Of a DNA stretch of 64,000 bases, positions 11,889 through 25,008 are shown piece by piece (positions within the stretch are counted from its first letter, which is position 1; each line of letters begins with the position of its first letter). This stretch comes from Paracentrotus lividus (lineage: Eukaryota > Echinodermata > Echinoidea > Camarodonta > Echinidae). The notes beneath the pieces were generated by a model that saw only the letters and a program-made list of their open reading frames with translations, ran no database searches and was not told the origin of the DNA. Location: the NCBI GenBank assembly GCA_940671915.1, contig CALNVZ010003434.1:20578741-20642740 (forward strand), given 5' to 3'. A program made the translations under genes and the position numbers.

Positions 11889-14816
11889 ATCGTTGCAAAC
11901 ACGAGTTTCCATATTGTTTTTAAATTCGAATATTACCAAATAAATATTATACCGGCACACAGTTTGATGCATTATTCTGAATCCATTCTTGGTTTTTTAT
12001 TCCGTTGATTTCTCAGACCAATGATTCTACTTTCCAAAACATAAAAACAAAGAAACTGTTTACCTTCTGACTAACACGTCTTTTCTGATTATCTTCTCAG
12101 AAGACACACTGGCCATTTAATGACAAGCAAGTCTAATCTACGGAAAGTCCTTCCCCAGACAAAATGGAAAATGAAACTTGATAGTGACTCCCCTAAACCG
12201 CTTTGGTCCACTAACCACCTAGCTGGATTAAGTGACTTTGCCACCGCCCCTTTGTCTTAAGCCTTTAATTGGCAAAGCGTGTATCATCCATCATCTCCGA
12301 GTAACCGTGACAACCATTACACCAAGACAATCAGGGATGCGTTCCGTAATGAAGATGGACAATGGTGGTGGTGATATGTGGTGGTGGTGGTGGTGGTGGT
12401 AGGGGTAGTTCTTCAAGCAAGAAATTCCCTTGATAGGCTCCTTTTCTTTCAAAGTAGACCTTGGGTCTGGAAGACTAGGTCCATCCCGTTAGGGTATGAG
12501 AAAAAAAAGTATTGTGAGGATGCTATGAGCAGGGTTGCCTAAACTCCTTCAAAGTCGTGCACTACTGTATTTATGTGATAATAGACACTGGTATGGTTCT
12601 GATTTATACTGATCACATAACATCGGGTTCTGAATGTTTAGTAATATCCACATTGACCCTACCACGACGCCCACACCATTAATGAATTAACGAAAACGTT
12701 CACCTTGCCATCGTCTTAAAGGCAAAATGAAGGGTTTGGTTTCACAACCGGACCAGCGCCAAACCAGCGCGCAACGAATGATTTATTCATCAACATCCGT
12801 GATGACAACTCCGAGACATTACTCCTCTAAACAAAGAAGATCGCCTTTCTGAAGATGCAGAAGACTATCTTCTCAATAGATAAAGGGTGTCATCCATCGT
12901 AGACGTCTTAGAAGATAAAGTATGAACAGATGTTGTTTGTATACACTAATTCTCGACGCTATCTCCCAGTCAATGCCGTGATGATTGGGTGTGTTGGAAT
13001 AGATGGATGGACCATGCCGAGTGCCAACCCGAGACACGTTCGTCCACGACAGTGTGAGATGGTCCAATAATTTGATCACCTGCCAACAACCTAAAGAATC
13101 ATGAATGAAGTTCATGCTTTACATTGTTAATGTCAGCCTTTTTTTATGTAAACGTGAGGAAAAGTATGCAGCAAGCAGGTCCAATCAATAAAATATGATT
13201 TTTATTTACTTTTTATTTTTTTTTTTACTGAGATGAAGCCTATATGGTTCAAAAACAAAGTTAAAACGATTTCCTACAAAGTGTTCTTTACAGACACCGC
13301 GACCAACACAAACAGCCTGGGCCAAAAGTATGGGACTTTCAAATTTATTTGAGATAAAATAATGAAGTGGCTCATTATTCAGTGATTTCTATTTAATGAA
13401 ATCATGATAACTGTGATTTTTTTTCTCAAAGAAAAGTGTCAAGTTCAATCAAATCCCCTTCCATCATGTCTGATATCTCTCAATCGAATTCTGTAATCAA
13501 CCTGTATTGTTGACACCCGGGTCAACTGTATCTAACAGAGCGTCACCAAAGGATACAGGTGGAATAGGATTGGCAGAGCTTAATACACAATCCACCAAAT
13601 ACCTCCAACCAAACAAGAGTGTGAAAGAACCGTGACTTTGGGAAAATAAACGGTGGTGGTGTCATTTTTCCAGACATCGGTCTGAAATCGATTTATATTT
13701 TTGACAGAGAGACAAAAATGATATGAATGTTTGGATCGTATTTCTTCGTTGTGTCCTTAAGGACTAGATGCGATACCCGTGTGATTGGTCATCGGATACT
13801 GATGCCGATACCCCTTGGAAACAAACACAGGATTCGGGTTTGTGAGCATAACAACATTATAAGGATGCTGATACGTTATTGATTCTTATGTATGTTCTCT
13901 TTCAAAGAATCTTGAGCCCGGAGTTGAATGGAGCGCAGGGGCGGGGGGGGGGTGTCTGTCCAGCTTCTGGTCCCCTTCTGTAAGTCGAGCTCTGTTTCAT
14001 GAGTCTCCAATAATGTCAACCGAACAGAGAGGTTACGATGTCTTCTTGGAATAAACTAGGAAAAGACCAAAAAAAAAAAAAAAAACAATCATCAGAACTC
14101 GTTGGGCCATATCCTTAACCAAGACTGAGACAAAAAGATCGCATATAAGTAATAGCTTCGCACAAACTTGCCAACTAATACAAACTCAGTCTTTGCTCCA
14201 AATACGGGCCATTAATATTCCTTCTGTTGTGTCGTTCATTCAATCTATATAGGCAGGTGTTAACATAACACAAAGTATTCTTTGCTATATGCCTGCCCAA
14301 ACAAAAACAGCCACATGGTTGACAACCGGAACGAGTGGTCAAACTCCGTATAGAGAAAATGCATGTGCTCTTAATATGGCTCTGAATTCTGACCATATAA
14401 AGCGCCCTTCTGCGTTCAATCCCATCAGAGTACAGTCATCCTCAAAGTCTATAAATACAATATGGTATTTGGTAAGAATGTCGGCTATATATTGACAAGG
14501 ACCAGGCGATAATGGAGTAGACTTGTCACTGTTTATGAGTAAACCCAACGGCTAGTTGCGAGTTTTTCATTCACTCATTTGTCAGGCTGTCAATGGGCAA
14601 ATGATTGTTGTCAACAGCGTGTCAGCCAGAGGTATCAGACATGCATATAGGAGGTGTATAATAAGGCATAAAGGGGTGGTGAGATTACGAGGAAGAGGGT
14701 GGGAGCAGTCAGCTGTCATCCCTGACCAAATACTTGGTGCGTCAGTTTGGAATCACAAGCAATTTACCTGTTTACATGCCGGGTTTTGTACCCAAAACAC
14801 TCTCAAACACTTCGGT
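11887..14816. other. Unannotated DNA
   Basis: The only repeats are a short (GGT)n tract at about 12364-12402, a G run at 13943-13951 and an A run at 14068-14085. No splice-bounded coding exon was found. Several small open frames overlap on opposite strands, for example at 14.2-14.5 kb, which argues against coding. Confidence 0.55.
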
Positions 14817-14892
14817 GTTTTTTGTTTTTTTGTTTTGTTTTGTTTTTTGTTTTTGTTTTTGTTTTTTTGTTTAGTTTTTTTTTTTTTTTTTT
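14817..14892. repeat. T-rich (TTTTG)n-like tract
   Basis: T runs broken by single G residues end in about 18 consecutive T. On the complementary strand this is an A-rich tail of the kind left by retroposition, but no retroelement body is recognisable next to it. Confidence 0.7.
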
Positions 14893-17137
14893 ACAAATTT
14901 CATATTTTAAGGGTATATGCACTTTTCGTGAATTATAAGTGACTAATTCGCAACTAGTTTCGCGGACCTATAGTACTAGTACGCACACTATGCAATGCAT
15001 AATATAAGCCTATGAAAGAGTGTCATTTCGAAAATCCTGGAGCAACGAATTTTGTTTTCTTATCACGATACTACTGTTTTAATTTAGTTTTAAGAACGTA
15101 GTACAAAACATGTCGTAATAACGTCGAATATAAAATGATGCCATACGTTGCTTCTGAAACTCCAATAGCTATTATTACAACAACAACAAAAAAATCAATT
15201 TCATTTCCGATTATCCGTTGATATTCATACCAATTTGAATACATCGACTGCATTAAAATTCTCATGGGTTTTGTTTGCACAAGACAAGCGTGGGCCTGTA
15301 TATATTTACTGGTTGGTCAGTCATTCTATTATTACCCATTTTGATGGACTCTTGTCAGAAGTTTTCCCCTTATTATACAAACTTTACATCATGCAAACTG
15401 CGACTGTAAATCACGATTTGCAATCCTTAAATACAAACAGAAACCTAAAGTTCTGCTATAAATATGAATATAATTGTGTAGAGAATCATGATCTTTAATG
15501 ACATTTGGTTCATTTTTTTTAGCTCCATTCGTTCGTACGTGCGTGAAAGCCAAAATACATAAATATACACTTAAAATAGCATGCAATTACTGTCATGTCA
15601 AAACTGATTCTCATTGTAAACATGATAAATTCAGTCGTCTTCCAAATTCGCATAAGCCTTAAGAGACACGAACTCCTAATTATTCAAACTCTCTTTATTT
15701 ACATTTCGCTAATAAATCTTACACATGAACAATAATAGACATATACGATATCTATCATGTCTATTAAACTTTATTAAACTTAATATCTAAAGTGATAAAA
15801 AAAAACGTTTAGGCCCTACCGTAGTTGTGAAGATAGAGATCGGGAAATAACAAACTTGTTGTGGACATATACATGCCTAATAATCAATTTAATATGATTT
15901 CTGCAAACGATTGTTGAAATATAATCATTATCGAATTAAATTTGATTACTGAAAGTCTTATGACAGCGGCATCGTTATTAATCATCTCAAGAACTGTAGA
16001 CCTAGGAGATTCAGGTCGTAAGGTCGGATGACTACTTCCGGATCTTAAGGGTGTACTTATGCTTTGTATACAAATCTGAATTGCTAATTAAGTATCAGTT
16101 TCAGGCATATAATCACTTAGAGACAACAGGCGACATAATATTAAGGCTTTCGATTTTCTATCCAAGAGTGTCAGTTTTGACAGAGGCTGTAATAACTCAA
16201 ACTAGATCAAAATAATGACAGAAGAATTTATTGTATCAGGTCTGGCTGTCACTTGATTATACGCGACAAAATATTCCTTTTATAGATATAACTGGAAGAT
16301 ACAATTTGTTTGAAATGTTGATTCTATTTTGGAACTATTATAGTTGACATGCAATAATCGTACTCGCGGAGAAATCTTAAATTAAAATCAAGACTGATAA
16401 CTCAGGGGTTATACACCTATGTGCACATAAACACAGAACATTAAAAATAATCTACAATGGCATGATTTAATTTGTCTCCGCATCATGAATTATGCAAGGC
16501 CGAACTGTTACAAATGCTTCATGCATCTCATAATGTCAGATCCGATTCATCATCTCCGTTTACAATGTAACATTCGTATAATTGCATCCGATTTATCCGC
16601 AGATTTTCCTTCTATCTGGGTCGCACATTAATGATAAATTGTACGGACTGTTTGTCTAAGAAAATACATTTTAATCATGTTAATCCTATTTTATGAGTTT
16701 AATTGGCATAATGTGACGATGAGAAATCGATTTAAAATGTCTAAGGAAATAGGTGTCTGGGTGATATTATGTTAAGGGTCTAGATACTTCGCCTAATCAT
16801 ATACTTAAGCAAAATAAGATGCACCGAGTATGACTCAATTCTCCAGACGATATATTAAGACAAACTCTTTTTAAAGATCCAATAAACTGTAAATTGATTG
16901 GTAGTTAGCAGACAACAGAAAATTATTTAGTATAAAATATGAGCCTGCAGAAATGAAGTGGCTGCTTCAGTGTACGTCGTTCGTGTTTTTCATCAAACCT
17001 TCTGTTCGGTTTTATTCATCAAATACCATTTTGTAAAACATTCAACATTATACCCTAAAACACTGTCTTTATCTTTGGTTTAAGAAAAGTATTGATACAT
17101 ATTAATTTGGTACAACTCTCACTTTAATTTTATTTCA
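14893..17137. other. Unannotated AT-rich DNA
   Basis: More than 2 kb of AT-rich sequence with no supported exon, RNA gene or interspersed repeat. Small open frames near 15.2-15.6 kb overlap on both strands and have no splice context. Confidence 0.6.
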
Positions 17138-17372
17138 TCCTCTCTCTCTCGCTGACTCTCTCTTTCTCTCGATCTCGCTATCTCTTTCTTTCTTTGCTCT
17201 CTTCTCTTTTATCCATTTCGTCTTTGTTTTATTTTCTCTCTGCTCGTCTGTCCCTTTTATATGCATTGTCTGTCCGTATAAATGCAAACCTGTGTTCGTC
17301 TCCCCTTCCTCCCTCTCTCTTCCCGTATGTCCCCCCACCCCCCCCCCCTCCTTCTCTCTCTAACTCCCTCAC
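17138..17372. repeat. Pyrimidine-rich low-complexity tract
   Basis: CTCTCT and CTTTCTTT blocks extend to a C run at about 17338-17348. Open frames on both strands across this tract (Ser/Leu-rich on plus, Glu/Arg/Lys-rich on minus) are explained by composition. Confidence 0.85.
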
Positions 17373-19218
17373 TTTCAAGATGAGGAACATGTTTTCACGG
17401 TTCGTGTCTGCTGAATGTTGTTTCTCCTACCTCCTTGTTAATACCTCACGTCACTCCTGGAAATACAGAAGCTGGGTGCAAGGGCTTAAGTACAGCAAAT
17501 CATTTGAGCCTAGTCGAAGGACGGTTTAAATGTTCATAGATAAAACATGAAAAAAACACCAAAAAAAACATGACATGAGTGCCTCAATAATTCAGTCACA
17601 GTGAAAACAAACTTCCAAACCAACGATATCCTCGCCATGAAAGAGGTAATGTAAAGTCTTGCTCGGGTCTGGTGGTGGTGTTATAGGTGTGATGGAGTTA
17701 CGAGCAGGTGACGACAATGTAATTTCGATATGGACAGGTGAATTTTCAGAAGTTTAAATACATTCATAGATAATTGACTGCACAATGTGATCCAGTACGA
17801 AAGAAGAGGAATTTTATCATTTTTATATCCTGCTCATAGACATCTGTAATCCCGCGTCATAATGTCAGTGATTTCTTACAACGTTTCTCTCTGAAAATTT
17901 GAACCTTTATGATGTTTTTTTTTTAAAACAAACACTAAATTACCACCCCTACCTCCTCCTTAATTTAACGTATGTTGGAAGGTTCAGGATAAATGAACGA
18001 TATATATTATGTGTGAATGAATTTCAACTAATTTGGATTCATTCATCTAGATAATCGTGAAAGAGCTGTCTTTATCCTTTACAATGAACATTCAATGTTT
18101 AATATTATCATTACAACCCTTGCCATGATCAGGTCATGGAGACATGCAAATGCAAAATATTGAAGTGTAGCAGTTTGCTACATTTCAATGTGACGCGGGA
18201 TTAGAAAGATTTAGGGCCTTAAACATTCGATTGCCCGCGTGTACCAAAATCTACATATATGGGTGACATGACAAGTTCTTCTTCAATTTGGCACGCGAGT
18301 TGATCGCCCAACTTAACTGAAAACATGGCGAAGATCACCCCAGCTAAAGCCAATAATTTCCTGTTTATCCCCTTGAATAGAGGCAAGTTGAAAACATCTT
18401 CCCTGCTGGCTTTTAGCCTCTTTCCATCCGTCAAAACATTGGATAGTTTGATGTTATTGCAGCTAAAATTAGAACCCATATTTTGTTTCTGTATAGCCTA
18501 ATTAGCATTATGTTTTATTCTGTTGGATTGTGTTGAAAAATGAAACAACATATACGTACTGTAAACATGGTAAAGTAAACGACATTTATTATTGGAAGAA
18601 GAGTATAGATTGAGTAGATTGCTCGAACTAACTTTTAAAAGACATGTGAAAGAATAGCACGATTGAAGCAGAATAAAATATTGTTGCAAACGCGATATAG
18701 CAAGAAAATGCGATAAAAAAAGAGAGCGAGAGAGAGAGAGAGAGAGATAACGAGGGTTGAAGTGATGCATTTTGATAAAATTTATATTGGAAAGCGGCAA
18801 GTCTTGAAATATTTTGTCGTTATAGAAGAATTTTGAAATATCTCTTTTTTTACCTACATAATACTATGTACATAGCCCCCAAATTAAGCTTAGTCCCCCT
18901 TTTTTTATTTTATCATTATTTATTGTTTTTGGTGTTTTTTATTTAAGTGAATGCTGTTTTCGGGAATGAGTGTCGTTTTGGAGAGTGCATGCAAAGGACA
19001 TTAAACTCTCTCGTCTTAAACAGGGGGATAACTTAATCGATAAAATCCTCAAACTTAATTTCGTTGCCTCACTACTTTCACTCATCGTCAAGTTCGTCAC
19101 GTCCTACTCTTATCTTCATCTATAGCAGTGTGACTGGCCCCTACTCTTCAATTTACCATGATTTACCTCTTAATTTACTCTTAGCTCACACACGGTCTTA
19201 TCTTTCCCTTCCCCTCAA

Positions 19219-19222
<4 letters not shown>
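17373..19222. other. Unannotated DNA
   Basis: A (GA)n stretch lies at about 18721-18747. A minus-strand open frame of 86 codons (18219-18479) has no splice context or recognisable domain, so it is not called. Nothing else is supported. Confidence 0.55.

Positions 19223-19258
<36 letters not shown>
19223..19258. repeat. (CT)n microsatellite
   Basis: About 18 CT dinucleotides directly abut the left end of a GTCACAC-type foldback element. This is a common arrangement where an element inserted beside simple repeats. Confidence 0.9.
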
Positions 19259-19260
19259 AA

Positions 19261-19590
19261 GCCCAGGTCATACCAACATGACCAAGAAGGTATCAAAACC
19301 GCTAATGCAATTGTCACAATCCGCGGCGCGTATATCAACTGCGTCGGGGCAACGGAAAAACCCTGCGATCCCTAGCGTTTCGACTTGACTGTTGCACGAA
19401 CATGTAGAACGCGGCTACGTTTCAAGCAGCCTCCGTCGTACGTGTACCTCCGACGTCAGGAGTTTTCGCCCAATCTGGCGCAGAGCTGACGCAAAGAGGT
19501 GCAAGATCGACTGCGGCTATCGGCAACAACCGACCTATACAATATTCAGTTCGGTCCGTTCGGGGTCGGTCTTGTAGGTGTGACCAGGGT
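19261..19590. mobile_element. GTCACAC-ended foldback element, copy 1
   Basis: The left end CCCAGGTCATACCAACATGA resembles the reverse complement of the right end, TACCCTGGTCACACCTACAA. Both ends continue into GACC-rich sequence, which gives roughly 20-bp imperfect terminal inverted repeats around a CpG-rich interior of about 280 bp. Related termini (TCACAC...GACCGAC...ACCAGTGTGA) recur at 23.8-24.5, 30.4, 46.7, 49.6 and 51.2 kb. No transposase is encoded, so it is presumably non-autonomous. The superfamily is unknown. Confidence 0.5.
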
Positions 19591-20080
19591 ATGTAAGAAT
19601 AATGCCAACTCCCCGGGAGACCAGGAACGGGACTGTGAAGATTGTGACTCATGTATAGTATTCCCCTAACAGAATGGTTCTCACTGGGCTTGTCACGGCA
19701 TGGGTGCTAAAAGAACACCAATCGTTTTGAGCAGGCCCTCTGAAACAACGTTATGTCGCGTTGTGTCATGGCTTCACGCCTCACGCAGCGCGCGCACCCG
19801 TTCCCTAATTACGGCCCGCTGCGCACGAACGCACATCCGCAATTTGGACCCAAATTACACCTAAATCAACCGGCAATGATGCGAATTTCGACGGTAAATC
19901 ATTCTAATGAGTGCGAATTGGGGAAAACACTATGTCCAAACAAAGGCCATCGTCAGCCCATCAGCTTCCCGTTAAATTTAAACGATTATAGGACAGTCCC
20001 TCTTCCAAGCTATTACCCTGTCATTTTTGCCCCGTCCTTAAAAATCGATAACGCGCGCGGAAGGTCAGTCGAGTCCACGT
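19310..20080. other. CpG-dense segment
   Basis: CG dinucleotides are visibly denser here than in the surrounding AT-rich DNA, for example in GCGGCGCG near 19323, CACGCAGCGCGCGCACCCG near 19783 and GATAACGCGCGCGG near 20048. The first part coincides with a foldback element. The second part (about 19750-20080) is not explained by a repeat I recognise and contains an open frame of 109 codons with no domain I know. It might be a promoter-type unmethylated island, a divergent repeat or an unrecognised exon. I cannot distinguish these. Confidence 0.4.
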
Positions 20081-22330
20081 AGAAGTGAAACGACAAAGAA
20101 CGTCTTACAAAATTATGTTATTCTTACATAAGGGACAACAATGTAATAGGTTTTACAAACCATTGATTCGTAGTAACGGTAACGGATGCTATAAGCACTA
20201 TAGTATACGAAACAACAAGAACTTTTAAATGTTTAAATATTAAGTAATTGGATATATCATCAAATGTGAATCATACCGCGATAAAGATCTTGTTCTATCA
20301 TTATATTCATGATTCAAAAGGTACCTTTTTAATTTACACCCCGCTTATCTTTCTGATAGTGCGCACTTACGATATCAGCACTATGTTTACATCTACTACA
20401 GATTACAGGGTCATGTGAGCAACAGAAGGGCGTCAATAGTGTTTATAGCATACAAAAGGTATGCAATATGAAAACTATTACGCCTTTCTGCCAGCCGTAC
20501 CAGAAGAACGGAAACGCCAAAAGTTTAACAACATGGCACTCCATCAGCATGGCGCCATTTTCGACGAGGAGCGATGTTTTCAGTCCGCCCGAAGAAAATT
20601 AAACCGATATTTAAGGCACTGACCAAAATCTAAAACAGTCATGTATGCTGTATAATCTATCTACATTATATAGTAGGGCAAAACATAGAAGGGTATATTT
20701 TGCTGCTTATATTGGCCGTTGAAATCATTGCTAAAACAATAACTATTGAAATATTTGCTTTGGGAAATATTTTTCTTTATTTGGGTTAAAAATCATCAAG
20801 AAAATGACAGAGAAACCTTTAAATAGACTCTCACGTCAGGGCAATATAAATGCGGAATGAGAGTCCATTAGCTAACATCTTTTACGGCTATCATCGTAGA
20901 ATACTTGTGAAGAGTTAGTGACTTTTGCTTTTATCGAAGGTGAAAACGGGGAAATAAAAACCATTCAAGGATGCGTCTTGATCCTATTCACTTTGAAAAA
21001 TTTGAAGCATTTAATTTCCGATGCAGGGTAATAATAAGGAGGCGACTCGGGATAAAACAAAAACACGACTTCGTGAACGGAGAGCGAGTCGACCTCTTTT
21101 TTTTGGGGGGGGGGGAGGGAGAGACAAAGGAAATCGTGTCTCTTGTTGTAATTTTGGCAGGGACCACTATCCTTTGTCAAATCAACAATGTATATAATAA
21201 ATCGAGGACACGTTTCTTTTCTTTTTTTTTCTTTTTTTTTAATTATTTCTTATTCGTATGATTTTTTGTTTTTGTTTTTGTGTGTGTGTGTGTGCAAATG
21301 TATAAAATGGAAGAGAAGTACAAGTAAATGAAGCGAAAGAAATTATGATAATCATGGAAATTTTTTATCATTGGTGGGCCATGACGTTTTTTAAACGTGT
21401 ACGAACGATATATAATAATTCATGAATAAGTTATTCTTTATTCATGTCTCATGTCTGCATCACATCGAGTGGTCATACGATGACAATATTGAATGTAGGG
21501 CGAATTCGAGAAATATTCAGACATTGCTCCCAGATCATTTTCCTACATGTCCTGGGGATAAATTCAGAACAGACTGCATTTTAACCCTCTAACGCTTTAA
21601 TCCCATTCTCAACGGACCCAAAGGGAGATTGGATGGGCTACAACTTAACACCCTTATACCCTATTCACATCGCAAGTACTCAACACAATTCCCTAATATT
21701 ATACCAAAACCCGAGTCACTGGAATCGTACAGAGAGTGGGGCTGTGCTCAACGCAGTAGCGCCATCGGGATAAAGTTATCGGTCAAATGGGAACGCACTA
21801 TGTAGTCATTTGATCCCATTTACAGTATACGGTATACGTTTACTTGGACGAAAACTTGTGTTGGTGTTGGTTGAGAAACGACTGAGATGCGGTGGACAAC
21901 CATATACTTGTGTGTGTATAGGAGTGGCGACGCAATGATAAAATGAAATGCTAATTCCAAGATTGGTCTATTTCTTGACCATGTGCACGTTCCATCATTT
22001 ACCATGCACAGTTCTTGCGAAGACGAACACTCGTGCGACTGATACTGTATACAGACGAGCTCCTCAATCCGTATCGGTGTTTCTCGCTAAACACTGGCTA
22101 AGTCATGAATCCAATTATACAGAGCCTTATTATGTACGGGAATACATATGGCTTGATGTCGGAAACAAAATCTCAAGAGAAATTTGGCTACATAATGAAT
22201 GCAATGACAAATCGCCTCATATTGAAGGATTGAGAAGGAACAGTATATTCCCAACTGTCTTGGCTCACTTAATATCTACTATAGATAAGCCAATGTATAT
22301 ACCCTTGATGACAGACTTCAACCATTTCTC
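20081..22330. other. Unannotated DNA with short simple tracts
   Basis: The stretch holds a G run (21105-21115), T runs with short interruptions (21216-21241) and a (TG)n tract (about 21280-21294). No exon or RNA gene is supported. Small open frames overlap on opposite strands, for example at 20.97-21.26 kb. Confidence 0.55.
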
Positions 22331-22408
22331 CTGGTGGAGGGGGGGGGCGATGGAGGGAGAGGAAGAGAGGGGAGGGAGAGGGGAAGGGGGTGAGGGGTGG
22401 GTGTGAGA
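22331..22408. repeat. G-rich polypurine tract
   Basis: GGAGGGGGGGG and GAGGGGAGGGAGAGG blocks dominate the plus strand. G-quadruplex formation is conceivable from the composition. The open frames that cross it are not supported as genes. Confidence 0.75.
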
Positions 22409-23765
22409 GGGGTAACACCTTAACTCTGATATGGCAAAGTTTAGATTTGCTGGTGAAATACTCCCTTTGCCCCATTCAGAACCGACAGTGTACTATAACA
22501 TAATCTGTTCGCATCTCTTTGCAATTTGAGAGGAATGTGCCGTTTCTCTAGTAATCAATGTTACCTTATATTATTGTCGGCATCTCATCTTGATACATGA
22601 ACCAATGTGTCGTCTCTTTCTGTCTCCTTCTCCCTCCCTCTTCCTCCTCGTTTCTTCGTTTCTTCATTATCTCCCATTCTCTCTCTCTCTCTCTCAGTCT
22701 CTGTGTTATTGCTTTTACAACCCACGGTGCCAAATATCTCCATAAAGTTCACGAGATTCCAATTTCGCGTTATTAGATTTTGAGCAACATTCATTCTGTA
22801 ATGGGCAATTGAAATGTCAGACGGCACATTAATGTCACGAAATGGAAAGATGATATGAAACCAAAGCATTATTTGCTCTTCAGAGCCAGCGGGGCCTTAA
22901 TAATTTATGAAGTAACATTTTGACGATCGAAGTACACAGGCTATACTTCTACAAGTCTCCTATATGTGTAATATTATACATGTCTTTGACTTTTACTCGT
23001 TGTTGGTAAATATATATATACACTTTTGTAAATCAAATCAACATGCTTCCTTGTTTCAAAATTTCTCTTTAAACATTTGGCATGCATGTCTCTGTACATG
23101 CTGTATGTACAAGAGTAATATTTATGACGTTCTGGACTCGCTATCTCAGAATATTTATATTTCAAGATATACCATAATTGAGAGATGTAGCAAGCTGGCT
23201 GGATGCACCCTAAACCTGACAAACCAAACTGTCACTTATAACGAAAGCTTCCCATCTCCGAATCTATATCGGGACGGCCACGTATATCTCGAGGATTTAC
23301 ATAACGAAGCAACCCCCGGAGGCAACATGGCCACTCGACAGAGATTAATAAATGAATGCTAAAAGTACAACACGAGTCATCCGCTCCTCAAGATGCGAGT
23401 TCCTTCCGGTCTTGAGGTAATAATTTTTCGGGATGGAGAAGCAAAGGGGCGACCAAGGTCCCTGTCTTGCGGAAATAATTTCTTAAAACAGACAAGGGAG
23501 GTCTATGATAGGTCAGGCAAGGTACGTACTAATATTCACACGTCATGTTACATACAATATTAAGTTCAAGGCTCTGACGTGCTTTGTCATAATCATAATA
23601 ATAATCATTTTGATTGCCGTTTCCGACAGTTAGGATGATGAATCCATGTGGTCTTTGAAAGGAAAAGAACAATTAAAGACAGGCATCAAGATCTGAAGAA
23701 TCATCACGACATTCCAATTAAATGTATTAAGGCAATGAATACCTGATGGGAATAACTATATCTGG
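22409..23765. other. Unannotated DNA
   Basis: A CT-rich patch with (CT)n lies at about 22615-22697. The rest is AT-rich. Opposing open frames at 22.96-23.36 kb have no convincing splice signals and are not called. Confidence 0.55.
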
Positions 23766-24545
23766 ATGGAACGGCGGTCACACCTGGTAAAGCCAACTAA
23801 AAACCAACAGCTGACTGACCAAAGGATTACATTAGCGCGACTGACAACCTATACTGGTTCGTTTGGAGTCGGACTGACTGAGGTATGCCATTTGACCAGA
23901 ATAGATGTCCTTTGGTCTGGATGCTACCACAGTCACACCTTGCGAGAACAACCAGAAACCCACGGGTCTGACTACAGGATTATATTCGCGCAAATGGCAA
24001 TGTTAGGTTCGGTTTTAGAGGAGGACTGGTGGAGTGACTGGTGTTGACTTCTGACTACTGTAGACCATTTCTTTTGGTGTGGATGATATCGTGTTCAAAT
24101 CCGGCCAAACAAATTCCAAACAGACAATTGTTCTACCAAAGGCACTCAAGAAATACGATACCAAAAATGGTACATAAGTAATATGTTACTGGTCGTTTTG
24201 GATTCAGACTGGCAGTGTGACCGATGGTTACACATTTGTTCTGACCAGAATACATTGTGTCCTTTGGGCGACTTTCAGTAACACCATAGACGTAACAACA
24301 CCGACACATTTAGGTAATTTTTCTTCCGGGTTTGACAATTTTATGGCCTTCCCGTGTATACACAACATGGTTAGGAGACAGTGTTCTGCTGTTGAATACA
24401 CCGGCCAAACCAAACAGCCAGACGCCAGACAGCCAATAAACCAAAAACAAAAACAACAAAAAACAAAAAAAAAAACGTTATCCCAATGACCTAAAGTTCG
24501 GTTGATCTTGAGTTGGTCTAACGGTGTAACTGACGCCTAATGCTG
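23766..24545. mobile_element. Cluster of GTCACAC-type foldback elements
   Basis: Several short segments share the same layout: a left end with TCACACC followed by AACCAAC-like sequence, then a right end with GGTTCG...GACTGGTGTGA-like sequence. Examples are 23774-23905 (GGTCACACCTGG to GGTATGCCATTTGACC), 23928-24045 (CAGTCACACC to GGAGTGACTGG), 24090-24235 (GGCCAAAC to GGCAGTGTGACC) and 24398-24530 (ACACCGGCCAAACC to TTGGTCTAACGGTGTAAC). The individual boundaries are approximate. The segments look like tandem or nested insertions of one degenerate family rather than genes. Confidence 0.45.
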
Positions 24546-24988
24546 TTGTTTACAGGCAACAACGAACAAGACGATGATTTGCAGACACTTCGTTTATAAT
24601 ATTTAATACCTAAAACGAAAACAATGTGCAGTAACCATGACAGCCTTGACAGTTAAGTTGCTATTGTGCATGTTGTGTTGAAACATTTCCGAGAGTCACA
24701 CTCCCTGATTCTTACCATGTTCACCGGTATAAAGTTAGAAAGCATGTTATGTGATCTGTAAGTGTGGAGTGGGGACATGCATGATCAATGGCAATGCAAA
24801 GGTGCAAATAAGATGCGTAGCCGTGTGACACGATAGTATCAACCGCTCGGGTTTGATCGCACACCTCTCTTCGTCTGATCTGCGTAAGAACTCAACCCGT
24901 AGAAGCATTGTAGCCAGTCGAATTTTTGCTACAGTCATTTCGAAAGGCAAGGAATCACAGAATCACCATGGTGCAGGCTGCAGGACAT

Positions 24989-25008
24989 GGGGGGGGGGGG
25001 GGGGGGGG
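24989..25008. repeat. Poly(G) run of 20
   Basis: Twenty consecutive G on the plus strand. Such homopolymers are hard to sequence, so the exact length is uncertain. The sequence allows intramolecular G-quadruplex formation. Confidence 0.85.

Noticed and set aside
11215..12008. Three overlapping plus-strand open frames of 113-132 codons
   Set aside because: They run through a GGCGGATCC-family element, G runs and a GA microsatellite in different frames, so they are chance.
19753..20082. 109-codon open frame in the CpG-dense patch
   Set aside because: No recognisable domain, no splice or polyadenylation context. High CpG content alone reduces stop codons. It is noted under the CpG-dense segment instead.
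24085..24105. GTTCAAATCC resembling a tRNA B box
   Set aside because: No A box or foldable arms nearby. It lies within the foldback cluster.
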